NCBI GenBank assembly: GCA_963738445.1
Contig: CAVTWS010000024.1
Span: 62,001 to 126,000, forward strand
Reading direction: 5' to 3'
Source of the DNA: CAVTWS01 sp963738445
Lineage (GTDB): Bacteria > Actinomycetota > Acidimicrobiia > Acidimicrobiales > SHLQ01
DNA length: 64,000 nucleotides
The notes beneath the pieces are model-generated. The model saw nothing but the letters and a program-made list of their open reading frames with translations, made no database searches and had not been told where the DNA came from. The stretch's first letter is position 1. Each line of letters starts with the position of its first letter. This document shows positions 45,297 through 53,963 of this stretch, piece after piece. Both the position numbers and the translations under genes were made by a program.

Positions 45297-47444
45297 GTGG
45301 GCTTGGCGCTGACAGAGGATCACGTCGAGTTGGAGCGAGTCGTCGATCAATTCGTCGAACGACACGGTGGCCGTCGGCCAGCTCGCGAGTCCCTCGAGGG
45401 AACCGCGCCAGCGTCGGACACGTGGTCCGCGATCGCCGACCTGGGTTGGCTCGGGCTGCACCTCCCCGAGGACCTGGGCGGTTCAGGGTTCGGGCTACCA
45501 GAGCTCGCCGTCGTCGTGGAGCGGCTGGGACGGGTGTGCTGGCCGGGGCCGTTCATCCCGACCGTCGTCGTATCGGGCGCCCTGTCCACCGACCGTGACG
45601 CCGCGGACATCGTCGCCACCCTCGCCGACGGGTCTCGCCGGGCCGGGCTCTGCTTGGACAACGAGGTCGAGGTCGTCGACGGCCGAGCGACCGGTCGCTG
45701 CCGGAGCGTCATCGGTGGATCCGGCGTGAAGCTGGTGGCGATCGTCGTCGGCGACGACCTCGTCGTCACCGATGCCCTCGGTGACGTGAAATGGGGGGGC
45801 CGCTCGCCGCTCGACGCTGGTCTGTCGAGCGACAGCGCCGACCTTTCCGGTGCACCATGCCGTGTCATCCAGGGTGCGGGCGCGGTGGCGCGAAACCTCC
45901 TCCGATTGCTCGCGGCCAGTGATGCCGCAGGCGGGGCAGGCGCATGCCGCGAGATGGCGGTCGCGTATGCGACCGAACGCGTCGCGTTCGATCGACCGAT
46001 CGGATCGTTCCAGGCGATCAAGCACGCCTGCGCCGACCTCGCTGTCAACGAGCAGATGGCGATCGGCGCCGCGTGGGACGCGGCGCGAAGCGTCGAGGGT
46101 GTCCGTGTAGCGGCCGGCGCAGCCGCAGGGGCCGCCATCGTGGCGACCGAGGCGTTGCGACACAACGCCAAGTCATCGATCCAGATCCACGGGGGGATCG
46201 GGTACACGTGGGAGCACGACGCCCACCTGTTCCTCAGGCGAGCATCGGCGTGGCACACGCTCATCGGCATGGCCGGCTGCGTCGACGACGCGTGCACCGC
46301 AGCAGCCGAAGGTGTCGCCTCGTTCCACTTCCCGCCGGCCGCCGACGAGTTGATCGACGAGGTGAGCGCGTTCCGGGCGGAGTGGCTCGCGCTCGGTGAT
46401 CGCGAGCGGGTCGAGGCCGTGGTCGACGCCGGGTACCTGCACCCGAGCTGGCCGCCGCCGTGGGGTCGCAACGCCAGCGTGCTCGAACAGCTCGTCGTCG
46501 ATCGCTACTTCGATCCCACCGAGCGCCACGAGCACCTCGGCCAACCGGGGTGGACACTGCCGATCATCCTGCCCACCGTGATGAGGCACGGGACGCCCGA
46601 TCAGCAGGACCGGTGGATCCGGCCGACGATGCTCGGCGAGGTCCACTGGTGCCAGCTCTTCAGCGAACCCGGCGCCGGGAGCGACCTCGCTGCGCTGACC
46701 ACCCGGGCCGAACGCGCCGATGGAGGCTGGCTGGTCACCGGACAGAAGGTGTGGACGTCGAGCGCTCATGAGGCCGAGCTCGGGTTCGCGCTCGTGCGGA
46801 CCGACCGCGACGCACCGAAGCACCGTGGCATCACGGCCATGGTCATCGACATGGCGGCGCCGGGCGTGACCATCCGACCTCTGCAGCAGATCACCGGCGA
46901 TTCGCACTTCAACGAGGTCTTCCTCGACGAGGTGTTCGTCCCGGACACCGACGTCGTCGGCGACGTCAACGGCGGGTGGGGCGTGGCCGTCACGACGCTC
47001 GGCAACGAGCGCGTCTCCTTGGGCGACTCCGATCTCACCACCCGCGCCACGTGGGCGGTGATCCGCACCAGGGCTGCGGGCCTTCCCGAGCCCGACCGGA
47101 CATCGGCCGCGAGGGTCCTCGCCGACAAGGCGGCCCTGACGGCGCTCAACCACCGCATCGCCACCCGGGCGATGATCGGCGGCGAACCCGGCGTCGAGGG
47201 CAACCTGACCAAGTTGGTCACCACCGGCATCAGCCAGCGGGCCTCGGAGTTGGCCTTCGACCTGCTCGGAGCCGACGCCTTGTTCGCCGACGACCATGTC
47301 GGGCTCGGGCCCGACGGCACCTCGAAGTCGGTGTGGTACGAGTACTTCCAGTCCCGATCGTTGTCCATCGCTGGCGGCACGTCGGAGATCTTGCGCAACA
47401 TCATCGCCGAGCGGGTCCTCGGACTTCCGAGGGAGGCGCGATGA
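45297..47444 (+). CDS. Double acyl-CoA dehydrogenase (FadE34-like fusion)
   Basis: The 715-residue protein has two ACAD modules. Residues about 1-370 resemble a short partner subunit (LGWLGLHLPEDLGGSGFGLPE; TERVAFDRPIGSFQAIKHACADLAV; IQIHGGIGYTWEHDAHLFLRR). About 375-715 form a catalytic-type subunit (LFSEPGAGSDLAALTTRAER; GQKVWTSSAHEAELG; SRSLSIAGGTSEILRNIIAE). It starts at GTG 45297 with ribosome site GAAGGAG (45284-45290). The AT-rich block at 45250-45270 is a likely promoter. Single-chain heterodimer-like ACADs are known from mycobacterial steroid side-chain degradation (FadE34). Dehydrogenates a bulky acyl-CoA. Confidence 0.85.
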   Translation: MGLALTEDHVELERVVDQFVERHGGRRPARESLEGTAPASDTWSAIADLGWLGLHLPEDLGGSGFGLPELAVVVERLGRVCWPGPFIPTVVVSGALSTDRDAADIVATLADGSRRAGLCLDNEVEVVDGRATGRCRSVIGGSGVKLVAIVVGDDLVVTDALGDVKWGGRSPLDAGLSSDSADLSGAPCRVIQGAGAVARNLLRLLAASDAAGGAGACREMAVAYATERVAFDRPIGSFQAIKHACADLAVNEQMAIGAAWDAARSVEGVRVAAGAAAGAAIVATEALRHNAKSSIQIHGGIGYTWEHDAHLFLRRASAWHTLIGMAGCVDDACTAAAEGVASFHFPPAADELIDEVSAFRAEWLALGDRERVEAVVDAGYLHPSWPPPWGRNASVLEQLVVDRYFDPTERHEHLGQPGWTLPIILPTVMRHGTPDQQDRWIRPTMLGEVHWCQLFSEPGAGSDLAALTTRAERADGGWLVTGQKVWTSSAHEAELGFALVRTDRDAPKHRGITAMVIDMAAPGVTIRPLQQITGDSHFNEVFLDEVFVPDTDVVGDVNGGWGVAVTTLGNERVSLGDSDLTTRATWAVIRTRAAGLPEPDRTSAARVLADKAALTALNHRIATRAMIGGEPGVEGNLTKLVTTGISQRASELAFDLLGADALFADDHVGLGPDGTSKSVWYEYFQSRSLSIAGGTSEILRNIIAERVLGLPREAR

Positions 47445-48475
47445 CCAGCCTGAGCTCCGACGAGGGCCGGGGCCAGTTCGGTGGCCGCGCTCTCGCGGGT
47501 CGCCGAGCGTTCGATCCGGCCGAGCTCGTCGACACGACGCCTCGGCTCGGCCTCGAGCGCGAGGCGACCTACGTCTGGGGCACGGTGCGAAACCCCGGGG
47601 GCGACCTCTTCGTGTACGCCCGTCGGATGGCGGCGCCCGGCGCAGCTTCGGGAGCCGGCGCAGCGGCGGCGAGCGGGGTCCAGCACTCCATGAACGATCG
47701 ATTCCTGCTGCAGTCCACCCTCGACGGCGCCGAGCACCCGAGGTTGCGCAAGGAGGGGCGCTTCTCGGCGATCGGCGACGATGTGGAACGGGGCGTCGAC
47801 CATGGGGCCGTCTCGATCTCGTTACCGGCGCGCGATGGTCGACAACCGATGTCGCTCCGAGCCGACGATCGAGACATCGCTTACCGAGAGGGGGATCTTC
47901 TCGCACTGTCCGGTGAACGTGTGGGCCCCGGACTGCACTGGTATCTGCCGATGGGCGACGACGCCCTGTACTACGTCAGCCAGACGTGGCAGGTGGCCGG
48001 GTCGATCCTGGGTGAAGACGTCGAAGGCTTCCTCTTCGTCGAAGAGTCCTACATGCCGCGAGGCGGACGCTTGTACGTTCACCACGACCCGCTGGGCACG
48101 GTCGGCTACCGGCTCTGGTACAGCTGGGCGACGACCTGGGACGACGGCACCACCGAGTTCGGCCACTTCGTCGGCAACGGCGCCGGCTTCTCGGTGGGCC
48201 TCGTGGCCTCGTCCACCGGCGACGTGCGGGTCGTCGATCACATCGGCATCGAGGTCGAACGCGGCCCGGACGGTTACTGGTACGGCCGCATCGCCCTCGA
48301 CCTCGACGGCGAACCATGGGAGATCGTCGCCGACCCGCGCGGGCGGATGAAGGACCTCGGGCCGATCCCCAATCCCCAGCAGGAGGGGCTCGTCCGCCGC
48401 GTCGGCGAGACCCGCACGCCGAAGGCGTGGCAAGCGTGGGGTGAGACGGTTCCAGGCACCGATCCCGCCTCGTGA
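47441..48475 (+). CDS. Conserved hypothetical protein, possibly lipocalin-like
   Basis: 344 residues, starting at ATG 47441 inside the ACAD stop. I do not recognise a catalytic motif. It is rich in Trp/Tyr and beta-strand patterns (TYVWGTVRNPGGDLFVYARR; GYRLWYSWATTWDDGTTEFG; GYWYGRIALDLDGEPWEIVA). This recalls the double-lipocalin CrtC/AttH fold, but I cannot confirm it. An Ala/Gly-rich insert lies near residues 68-82. Translational coupling suggests work with the double ACAD. Convergent with the P450 48 bp away. Confidence 0.55.
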   Translation: MTSLSSDEGRGQFGGRALAGRRAFDPAELVDTTPRLGLEREATYVWGTVRNPGGDLFVYARRMAAPGAASGAGAAAASGVQHSMNDRFLLQSTLDGAEHPRLRKEGRFSAIGDDVERGVDHGAVSISLPARDGRQPMSLRADDRDIAYREGDLLALSGERVGPGLHWYLPMGDDALYYVSQTWQVAGSILGEDVEGFLFVEESYMPRGGRLYVHHDPLGTVGYRLWYSWATTWDDGTTEFGHFVGNGAGFSVGLVASSTGDVRVVDHIGIEVERGPDGYWYGRIALDLDGEPWEIVADPRGRMKDLGPIPNPQQEGLVRRVGETRTPKAWQAWGETVPGTDPAS

Positions 48476-48523
48476 TCGGCTCGGCACCAGCCCGAGCGAC
48501 CAGACGAGCGGCCTCCGCCTGGG

Positions 48524-49768
48524 CTACCAGACGAGAGGTAGGGCGTGGGGGGCTCGAGGGTTGCCCCAGTACTTCAGCTCGACACCGGGGGCGATCTCGT
48601 AGTTCGGAACCCGTTCGTGCCAGACCTCCATGGCCACGACCATCTCGACGCGGGCCAGGTGCGAGCCGAGGCAACGGTGGAACCCGCTGGCGAACCCGAT
48701 GTGACGGTTCGGCGACCTCTCGAAGTCGACGGTGAGCGGCGACGGGAACGCGTCGGGGTCGAGGTTCGCCGAGTGCCAGGAGATGCCGACCTGCGCCCCG
48801 GCCGGCAACGTGTCTCCCGATGGCAGGGTGACCGCCTCGGTGATGATGCGTCCGCCATCGGTCACCGGCGACTCGAACCGCATCAGCTCCTCGATGGCCG
48901 ACGGCCACAGCGACGGGTCGGCCACCAGCCGCGCCCGGTCGCCGGGGTTCCGGGCCAGGTAGCTCAAGAAGCAGGCCAAGCTGGCGGCCACGGTGTCGAG
49001 TCCGGCGATGACGAGCAGCCCCAGGATGTCCTGTATGTCCTCGCGGGTCAGGCGCTCTCCGTCGACCTCGGTCGTGAGCAGGAGCCCGATCAGATCGTCG
49101 CCCGGCACGCCGGCGGCATCGCGCTCGTCGAGCGCGGCGTCGAAGTAGGCGTGGATCCAGTTGGCCGCTTCGATCCGTTTGGCGACCTGCTCCTCGGGGG
49201 TCAGCCGTTGGAGATCGGCGTTGCCGAGGATCATGTTCTTGAACTCGAGGAACTCGGCCAGATTGTCGGTCGGCAGACCCAGGATGTTCAGGAAGATCGT
49301 CGACGGAAGCACCTCGGCCCATTCCCGATAGGCATCCGCCGATCCGCGTTCGACGAACCCGTCGATCAGCTCGTGGGCCAGCTCACGGATGCGGGGAGCC
49401 AGCTCTTCCATCCGCCGGGGGGCGAACACCGGATCGAGCAACTTGCGGTACGTGCGATGCTCGTCACCGTCGAGCCCGAGCGGGATGGCGGGCCGGGTGC
49501 TGCCGAGGTAGACCGAGCTCTGCCGGGTCGCCGGATGCCGGTTGACGAAGAGGATGTCCTCCATCTTGAACAACAGGTAGAAGTCGAGCTCGGCATCATG
49601 GACCACCGGGCACCGAGCCATGGTGTCGACGTAGAAGCGCTGGGGCGTGGCGGTGAACCGCTCATGGTCCACGTCGAGGGCGGCCAGCATCTTCATCTGG
49701 CGATCGCTGCGGTCGGCCATCGCCATCTGCTCGCGCTGGACCTCCTCCAGTGACAGGTGCTCGGCCAT
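48524..49768 (-). CDS. Cytochrome P450
   Basis: The 414-residue soluble bacterial P450 has I-helix GLLVIAGLDTVAASLACF, K-helix ExxR in IEELMRFESPV and heme motif FASGFHRCLGSHLAR with Cys366 as the iron ligand. The I-helix A-G-x-D-T is standard for oxygen activation. ATG 49768 follows a GAGGAGGG ribosome site. A hydroxylase of a hydrophobic substrate using a ferredoxin pair not seen in the window. An operator-like palindrome lies at 49797-49816. Confidence 0.93.
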   Translation of the reverse strand: MAEHLSLEEVQREQMAMADRSDRQMKMLAALDVDHERFTATPQRFYVDTMARCPVVHDAELDFYLLFKMEDILFVNRHPATRQSSVYLGSTRPAIPLGLDGDEHRTYRKLLDPVFAPRRMEELAPRIRELAHELIDGFVERGSADAYREWAEVLPSTIFLNILGLPTDNLAEFLEFKNMILGNADLQRLTPEEQVAKRIEAANWIHAYFDAALDERDAAGVPGDDLIGLLLTTEVDGERLTREDIQDILGLLVIAGLDTVAASLACFLSYLARNPGDRARLVADPSLWPSAIEELMRFESPVTDGGRIITEAVTLPSGDTLPAGAQVGISWHSANLDPDAFPSPLTVDFERSPNRHIGFASGFHRCLGSHLARVEMVVAMEVWHERVPNYEIAPGVELKYWGNPRAPHALPLVW

Positions 49769-49796
49769 GGAACCCTCCTCGTTGCCCAGGAACGGT

Positions 49797-49816
49797 CGAA
49801 TCATAGAACTGATTCG
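49797..49816. promoter_or_regulatory. Inverted repeat upstream of P450 (putative operator)
   Basis: CGAATCA (49797-49803), TAGAAC, TGATTCG (49810-49816): perfect 7-bp arms around 6 bp. It lies 29 bp upstream of ATG 49768, the same distance as the related AATCA-N6-TGATT site upstream of livK. Confidence 0.55.
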
Positions 49817-49847
49817 CACGGCCGTCCCGAGGCGACGGCTGCCATCG

Positions 49848-51086
49848 TCAGAACAGGTCACCGCCGGCGATCGACGCCGTCGTGCCGAACGTCTCGTAGG
49901 CCTTCACCACCGACCGGCCGACGGTCCACCGGTGCACCTCGTCGGGGCCGTCGATGATCCGGTTCGCTCTCGCGTGGGAGTACCAGTGGGCGAGGGGCAG
50001 GTCGTGGGTGATCCCGAGAGCCCCATGGACCTGGATCGCGGTGTCGATGACCTCGCACAACATGTTGGCGATGTAGGTCTTGGCGATCGAGTTCTCGATC
50101 CGCAGATCCTTGCCCTGCTCCATCTTCCAGGCGATGTGCAGAACCATGAGCCGCGTGATGTACAGCTTCTCGGCGCAGTCGCTGAGCATCCACGTGATCC
50201 CCTGGCGGTCGGCCACCCGCTCGCCGAAGGTACGGCGTTGGCTCACGTGCGCCGTCGCCATGTCGAGCGCGGCCTGTGCCTTGGCGATGCTCCACATGCC
50301 GTGACGCAGCCGCCCGTACCCGAGGCGGTGTTGGCCCATGCTGAAACCGTTGCCCAGACCGCCGACCACGCGGTCGGTAGCGACCTCGAGGTTCTCGATC
50401 CGTACCTCCGCATGGCCCATCGTGTTCTCACCCTCGAAGGACGGCGTCGTCTCCTCTCCCCATACCGGCACATCCCGCAGGATCCGATATCCAGGGTTCG
50501 GCAGATCGACCAGGAACGTGGAGAACTGCCGGTGCCTCGGCGCGTCAGGGTCGGACTTCGCCATCACCAACGCGACATCGGACACGCTGGCGCCCGAGGT
50601 GAACCACTTCTCACCGTTGAGCACCCAGCGATCGTCGACCAGCTCAGCGGTGGTCTGCATGCCCGTCGCGTCGGCCCCGGCCGCCCGTTCGGTCATCGAG
50701 AAGCAGATGCGCAAGTCGCCGTTCACGAGGGGAACGAGGTACCGCTCCTTCTGCTCGGCGGTGCCATATTCCGCCAGGGTCAGCATGGTGGCGTCCTGGG
50801 GGCCCATGCAGTTCAGCGCCCAGGCGCCGAGGTGGGAGAACGACCGGCCGACCTCGATCTGCACGATCGCGTTGGCCAGGTGACCGAGCCCCATGCCGCC
50901 GTACTCCTCGGGCACGAACGGGCACCACAACCCGGCGGCGCGGGCCTGACCCTGGACCTCCCGCACGATCTCCACGAACGGGCGGCTCCCGATCTGGTCC
51001 TCGGCCGGCAGCACGACCTCGTCGATGAACGCTCCTACCCTCGTCCGCAGTGCCTTGACCTCGTCGGGGAGCTCGAAATCGATCAT
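49848..51086 (-). CDS. Acyl-CoA dehydrogenase
   Basis: An intact 412-residue ACAD of the ACAD10/11-like group: LRTRVGAFIDEVVLPAEDQIG, CFSMTERAAGADATGMQTTAEL, WVLNGEKWFTSGASVSDVALV, RRTFGERVADRQGITWMLSD and VHGALGITHDLPLAHWYSHAR. The pairing with an aminoglycoside-phosphotransferase-like gene just across the divergent promoter mirrors the fused APH-ACAD architecture of human ACAD10/11. FAD enzyme in acyl-CoA (possibly 4-hydroxyacyl-CoA) breakdown. ATG 51086. Confidence 0.88.
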   Translation of the reverse strand: MIDFELPDEVKALRTRVGAFIDEVVLPAEDQIGSRPFVEIVREVQGQARAAGLWCPFVPEEYGGMGLGHLANAIVQIEVGRSFSHLGAWALNCMGPQDATMLTLAEYGTAEQKERYLVPLVNGDLRICFSMTERAAGADATGMQTTAELVDDRWVLNGEKWFTSGASVSDVALVMAKSDPDAPRHRQFSTFLVDLPNPGYRILRDVPVWGEETTPSFEGENTMGHAEVRIENLEVATDRVVGGLGNGFSMGQHRLGYGRLRHGMWSIAKAQAALDMATAHVSQRRTFGERVADRQGITWMLSDCAEKLYITRLMVLHIAWKMEQGKDLRIENSIAKTYIANMLCEVIDTAIQVHGALGITHDLPLAHWYSHARANRIIDGPDEVHRWTVGRSVVKAYETFGTTASIAGGDLF

Positions 51087-51103
51087 GGGCGGACAGTGCC
51101 ACT

Positions 51104-51122
51104 ATTGGCAGTCACTGTCAAT
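51104..51122. promoter_or_regulatory. 19-bp palindrome between divergent ACAD and phosphotransferase genes
   Basis: ATTGGCAGT-C-ACTGTCAAT, 8 of 9 paired positions symmetric, in the centre of a 54-bp divergent gap. GACAGTG (51092-51098) repeats part of it in inverted form. A TetR gene lies in the plus operon it precedes, so it is a likely operator of that regulator. Confidence 0.6.
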
Positions 51123-51140
51123 CGTGCCTATGATCGACTC

Positions 51141-52184
51141 ATGGGAACGACCGACAACGTGGCGCCCGTCCTCGACGTCGCCGCGCTCGACGATTGGATC
51201 GGCGACCATTTACCCGGGGCCGGCCAGCCCCTCACGGCCACTCGGCTCGGGGCCGACACGGGCATCGCCAACGCACTGCACGTCCTCAAGCGTGGCGACG
51301 AGCGGTGGGTTCTGCGCCAGCCTCCGCTGGTGAAGAACCACCCGAGCGCCTCGAACACCGGGAGGGAGTGGCGACTACTCACCGCGCTCGAAGGGACCGA
51401 AGTCCCCCACCCCACTCCGCTGCTGTTCTGCGACGACCCGTCGGTGCTCGGCCAGACCTTCATGATCATGAGCCTCGTCGACGGGTTCACGCCGGGCTTC
51501 GAGCTGCCCGAGCCGTTCCTCTCCGATAACGGGATGCGCCATGAGCTCGGGCTCGCCTACGTCGACGGATGCGCGGCGCTGGCCAACGTCGACTGGACCG
51601 GCCGCGGCCTCGAAGGGCTCGGGAAACCCGAGCGGTTCCTGGAGCGGCAGGTAGGCCGATGGCTGGGACAGCTCGACGGCTACCGGACCCGGGACCTTCC
51701 CGAGATCGACTTCCTCGTCGCCTGGTTGGAGAGCAACCGCCCGACGACCTCGCGGATCGGGATCCTCCACGGCGACTACAGCCCGTTCAACGTCATGGCC
51801 GCGTGGTCGGCACCAGCTCGACTCGCCGCCGTCGTCGATTGGGACACGGGGACCATCGGCGACCCGTTGCTCGACATCGGCCACCTGTTGGGCCGATGGA
51901 CCGAGCCCGGCGAGGAGCCGGTCATCGACGTTCCCGCCGGCGGCCCCGAGGGGTACCCGACGCGCGCGCAGATGGCGGACCGCTATACGCAACGGACCGG
52001 AGCTGACCTCACGTCCCTGCCGTATTACCAGGCCCTGTCGTTGTTCAAGCTCGCGGTCATCCTCGAAGGTGGCTACGCACGAGAGCTGTCGACCGGCGTG
52101 CCCGACCACCAGAACTCGATGGCGGAGCATCCGGTTCGGCTCCTGCGGGGCGCAGCCGCGTTCGCCCGGGGCGAGCGTCGATGA
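51141..52184 (+). CDS. Phosphotransferase family protein (APH/ACAD10-11 N-domain-like)
   Basis: A 347-residue aminoglycoside-phosphotransferase-fold kinase: GADTGIANALHVLKRGDERW (P-loop region), catalytic GILHGDYSPFNVM (Brenner motif H-G-D-x-x-x-x-N), and metal-binding VVDWDTGTIGDPLLDIGHL. In ACAD10/11 such a domain phosphorylates a 4-hydroxyacyl-CoA before elimination by the ACAD part. The divergent ACAD at 51086 suits that pairing. ATG 51141 starts the plus operon with TetR and SDR. Confidence 0.85.
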   Translation: MGTTDNVAPVLDVAALDDWIGDHLPGAGQPLTATRLGADTGIANALHVLKRGDERWVLRQPPLVKNHPSASNTGREWRLLTALEGTEVPHPTPLLFCDDPSVLGQTFMIMSLVDGFTPGFELPEPFLSDNGMRHELGLAYVDGCAALANVDWTGRGLEGLGKPERFLERQVGRWLGQLDGYRTRDLPEIDFLVAWLESNRPTTSRIGILHGDYSPFNVMAAWSAPARLAAVVDWDTGTIGDPLLDIGHLLGRWTEPGEEPVIDVPAGGPEGYPTRAQMADRYTQRTGADLTSLPYYQALSLFKLAVILEGGYARELSTGVPDHQNSMAEHPVRLLRGAAAFARGERR

Positions 52185-52801
52185 TCGAGACGCTCACCGA
52201 ACGTCGACGCCGGCTGCTTCGAGACGAGATCGCCTCGATCGCCATCGAGTTGTTCGTCGACCTCGGCTACGACGCCGTGACGGTCGACGACATCGCGTCC
52301 GCTGCCGGGACCTCACCTCGATCCGTCTTCCGGTACTTCACCTCGAAGGACGACATCGTCCTCGATCTCGTCCACCGGCTCGATCGGCGCTTCGTCGAGG
52401 CACTCGAAGCACGCCCGGCCACCGAAGGGGCCGTGACGGGGATGCGCAACGCCTACCTCAGCACCTCCTCCGTCGCCCCTGGTGACCACGCCCGAATCGT
52501 GCAACTGGCACGGGTCCTGGCCCCGAGCTCCTCCCTCAGGGACCGGGCCCGCGGCCGCCACGTCGGCGGCAACGACGATGTCGTCGCCTGGGCCGCCGGC
52601 CGGATGGGTCTGCGCCGCGACGATCGCCGCGCACGCGTGCTCGTGACGGCCATGTCGGCCGTGGCCACCACGGAGTTCCACCGGTGGGCCGAATCCGGCG
52701 GCCGAGGCAACCCGAGCGACGCCATCGCCGCCGCGCTCGACGTCATCGAGCTCGGCCTCGCACCCCTCGACCAGCTTCGACCTAGGAGGACCCGACGATG
52801 A
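52181..52801 (+). CDS. TetR/AcrR-family transcriptional regulator
   Basis: The 206-residue protein has an N-terminal HTH (IASIAIELFVDLGYDAVTVD; IASAAGTSPRSVFRYFTSKD, residues about 16-60). The C-terminal ligand-binding helices (AVATTEFHRWAESGGRGNP) are diverse. ATG overlaps the phosphotransferase stop, and its own stop overlaps the SDR start. It probably binds the palindrome at 51104-51122 and responds to an acyl-CoA or a related pathway ligand. Confidence 0.87.
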   Translation: MIETLTERRRRLLRDEIASIAIELFVDLGYDAVTVDDIASAAGTSPRSVFRYFTSKDDIVLDLVHRLDRRFVEALEARPATEGAVTGMRNAYLSTSSVAPGDHARIVQLARVLAPSSSLRDRARGRHVGGNDDVVAWAAGRMGLRRDDRRARVLVTAMSAVATTEFHRWAESGGRGNPSDAIAAALDVIELGLAPLDQLRPRRTRR

Positions 52802-53579
52802 CCATCCCGGGGCAGTTCGACAGCACGTGGCAGTTCGACCTCACCGGCAAGGTCGCGGTCGTCACCGGCGGCAGCCGGGGCCTCGGCCTGGCCATGGCTC
52901 GTGGACTCGCCGGCGCCGGGGCCGACGTGGTCATCGCATCCCGCAAGCTCGACGCCTGCGAGGCGGCGGCCAACGAGATCGCTCGCGCGACCGGCCAACG
53001 CGCCGTGGCCGTGGCCTGCCACGTCGGCAACTGGAGCGAGTGCGACACCCTGATCGACGCCACCCTCGAGGAGTTCGAGCGGATCGACATCCTGGTGAAC
53101 AACGCCGGCATGTCACCGCTCTATCCCGACCTCGTCAGCGTGACCGAGGAGCTCTATGACAAGACGCTCGCCGTCAACCTCAAGGGTCCGTTCCGGCTCG
53201 GCGCGCGGCGGGCGCGCACATGGTGGCGCATGGTGGCGGATCCATCATCAACGTCGGCACGATCGGGTCGCTCCAAGCCGGCCCGCGGGAGCTCCCGTAC
53301 GTGTGCGCCAAGGCGGGGTTGAACGCGCTCACCATCGGCCTCGCCGAGGCGTACGCCCCGACCGTGCGTGTCAACGCGATCCTTCCGGGCGCCTTCGCCA
53401 CCGATGTCACCAAGGCCTGGACCGACGAGATGCGATCAGGAGCCGGGATACCTCTCGGCCGGCTCGGCCGGCCGGAAGAAGTTGTCGCTGCCTGCCTGTA
53501 CTTCGCCTCCGAAGCGTCGAGCTACACGACGGGAGCGATCCTGCGCATCGACGGCGGCATCACCCGACGAGTCCCGTGA
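52798..53579 (+). CDS. SDR-family oxidoreductase (one frameshift)
   Basis: It starts with QFDLTGKVAVVTGGSRGLGL (cofactor motif 23-30), DILVNNAGMSPLYPD, and DKTLAVNLKGPFRLGAR in the first frame. After an indel near 53205 it continues with GGSIINVGTIGSLQAGPREL, YVCAKAGLNALTIGLAE and YTTGAILRIDGGITRRVP. Tyr and Lys of Y-x-x-x-K are present. About 260 residues. ATGA-coupled to the TetR gene. A candidate for oxidation of a hydroxy intermediate. Confidence 0.82.
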
Positions 53580-53677
53580 TCCCAAGGACCAGCTGACCGG
53601 CGCCACCTCGTCGGTCAACCGGACGCGCACGCCAAGTCGCGCGTAGCCACGGTCAACGGCGGTCGCCAACGCGACCC

Positions 53678-53712
53678 CGGGGCTGCTTCAGAATGGCCGC
53701 TGACCAGCCCCG
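53678..53712. terminator. Possible terminator hairpin
   Basis: CGGGGCTG (53678-53685) pairs with CAGCCCCG (53705-53712) around a 19-base loop, about 100 bp after the SDR stop. No T-run. Stability is moderate, so this is a weak call. Confidence 0.35.
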
Positions 53713-53747
53713 ATGCTACGAATCCCCTGGTCACAGACTCGCGCCAG

Positions 53748-53796
53748 ATGTGCTTTGGGAGCAGGGGGTCGGGAGTTCGAATCTCCCCATCCCGAC
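53748..53796 (+). tRNA. tRNA-Pro(TGG) 3' fragment (probable att remnant)
   Basis: The anticodon loop (TGCTTTGGGAGCAG) is followed by a variable region and a perfect T-arm (GGGAG-TTCGAAT-CTCCC) and CATCCCGAC, the 3' half of a bacterial tRNA-Pro with TGG anticodon. The 5' half (acceptor 5' strand and D-arm) is not found upstream, so it is not a complete gene. Such 3' halves are left where integrative elements insert at tRNA genes. An integrase scrap adjoins it on the other strand. Confidence 0.6.
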
Positions 53797-53846
53797 GACG
53801 AACTCGCCAGTGTTCTCAAGGGGTTTCGGCCTCCGGCGGGTGTCGG

Positions 53847-53963
53847 TCAGAGGCGACGACGGTGGTTTCGCGGCGACACGCGCGCGTAGGCGGCGGTGAC
53901 TTGGCGCCGCAGCGGCGTGCCCTCAGCGGTCACGAACACGAGACCGTCGACGCGTCGGGCGAG
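53847..53963 (-). pseudogene. Integrase-like fragment
   Basis: A 38-residue minus-strand frame reads LARRVDGLVFVTAEGTPLRR then QVTAAYARV, similar to the LVF.t..GtPl.r segment of tyrosine recombinases. It is bounded by stops on both sides and directly downstream of the DUF2339 gene. Short, so uncertain, but its place beside a tRNA 3' end is the expected place of an integrase. Confidence 0.3.

Noticed and set aside
46173..47906. 577-codon minus-strand frame antisense to the double ACAD
   Set aside because: Arg/Pro-rich composition typical of an antisense shadow in high-GC DNA; the opposite strand has clear ACAD motifs.
49647..52184. A very long plus-strand frame (845 codons) running into the phosphotransferase
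   Set aside because: The first two thirds are antisense to the P450 start and the intact ACAD and show no protein-like motifs. Only the part from 51141 is the real gene.
53748..53796. A complete functional tRNA-Pro gene
   Set aside because: No matching acceptor 5' strand or D-arm exists within 80 bp upstream and no CCA follows. Only the 3' half is present.
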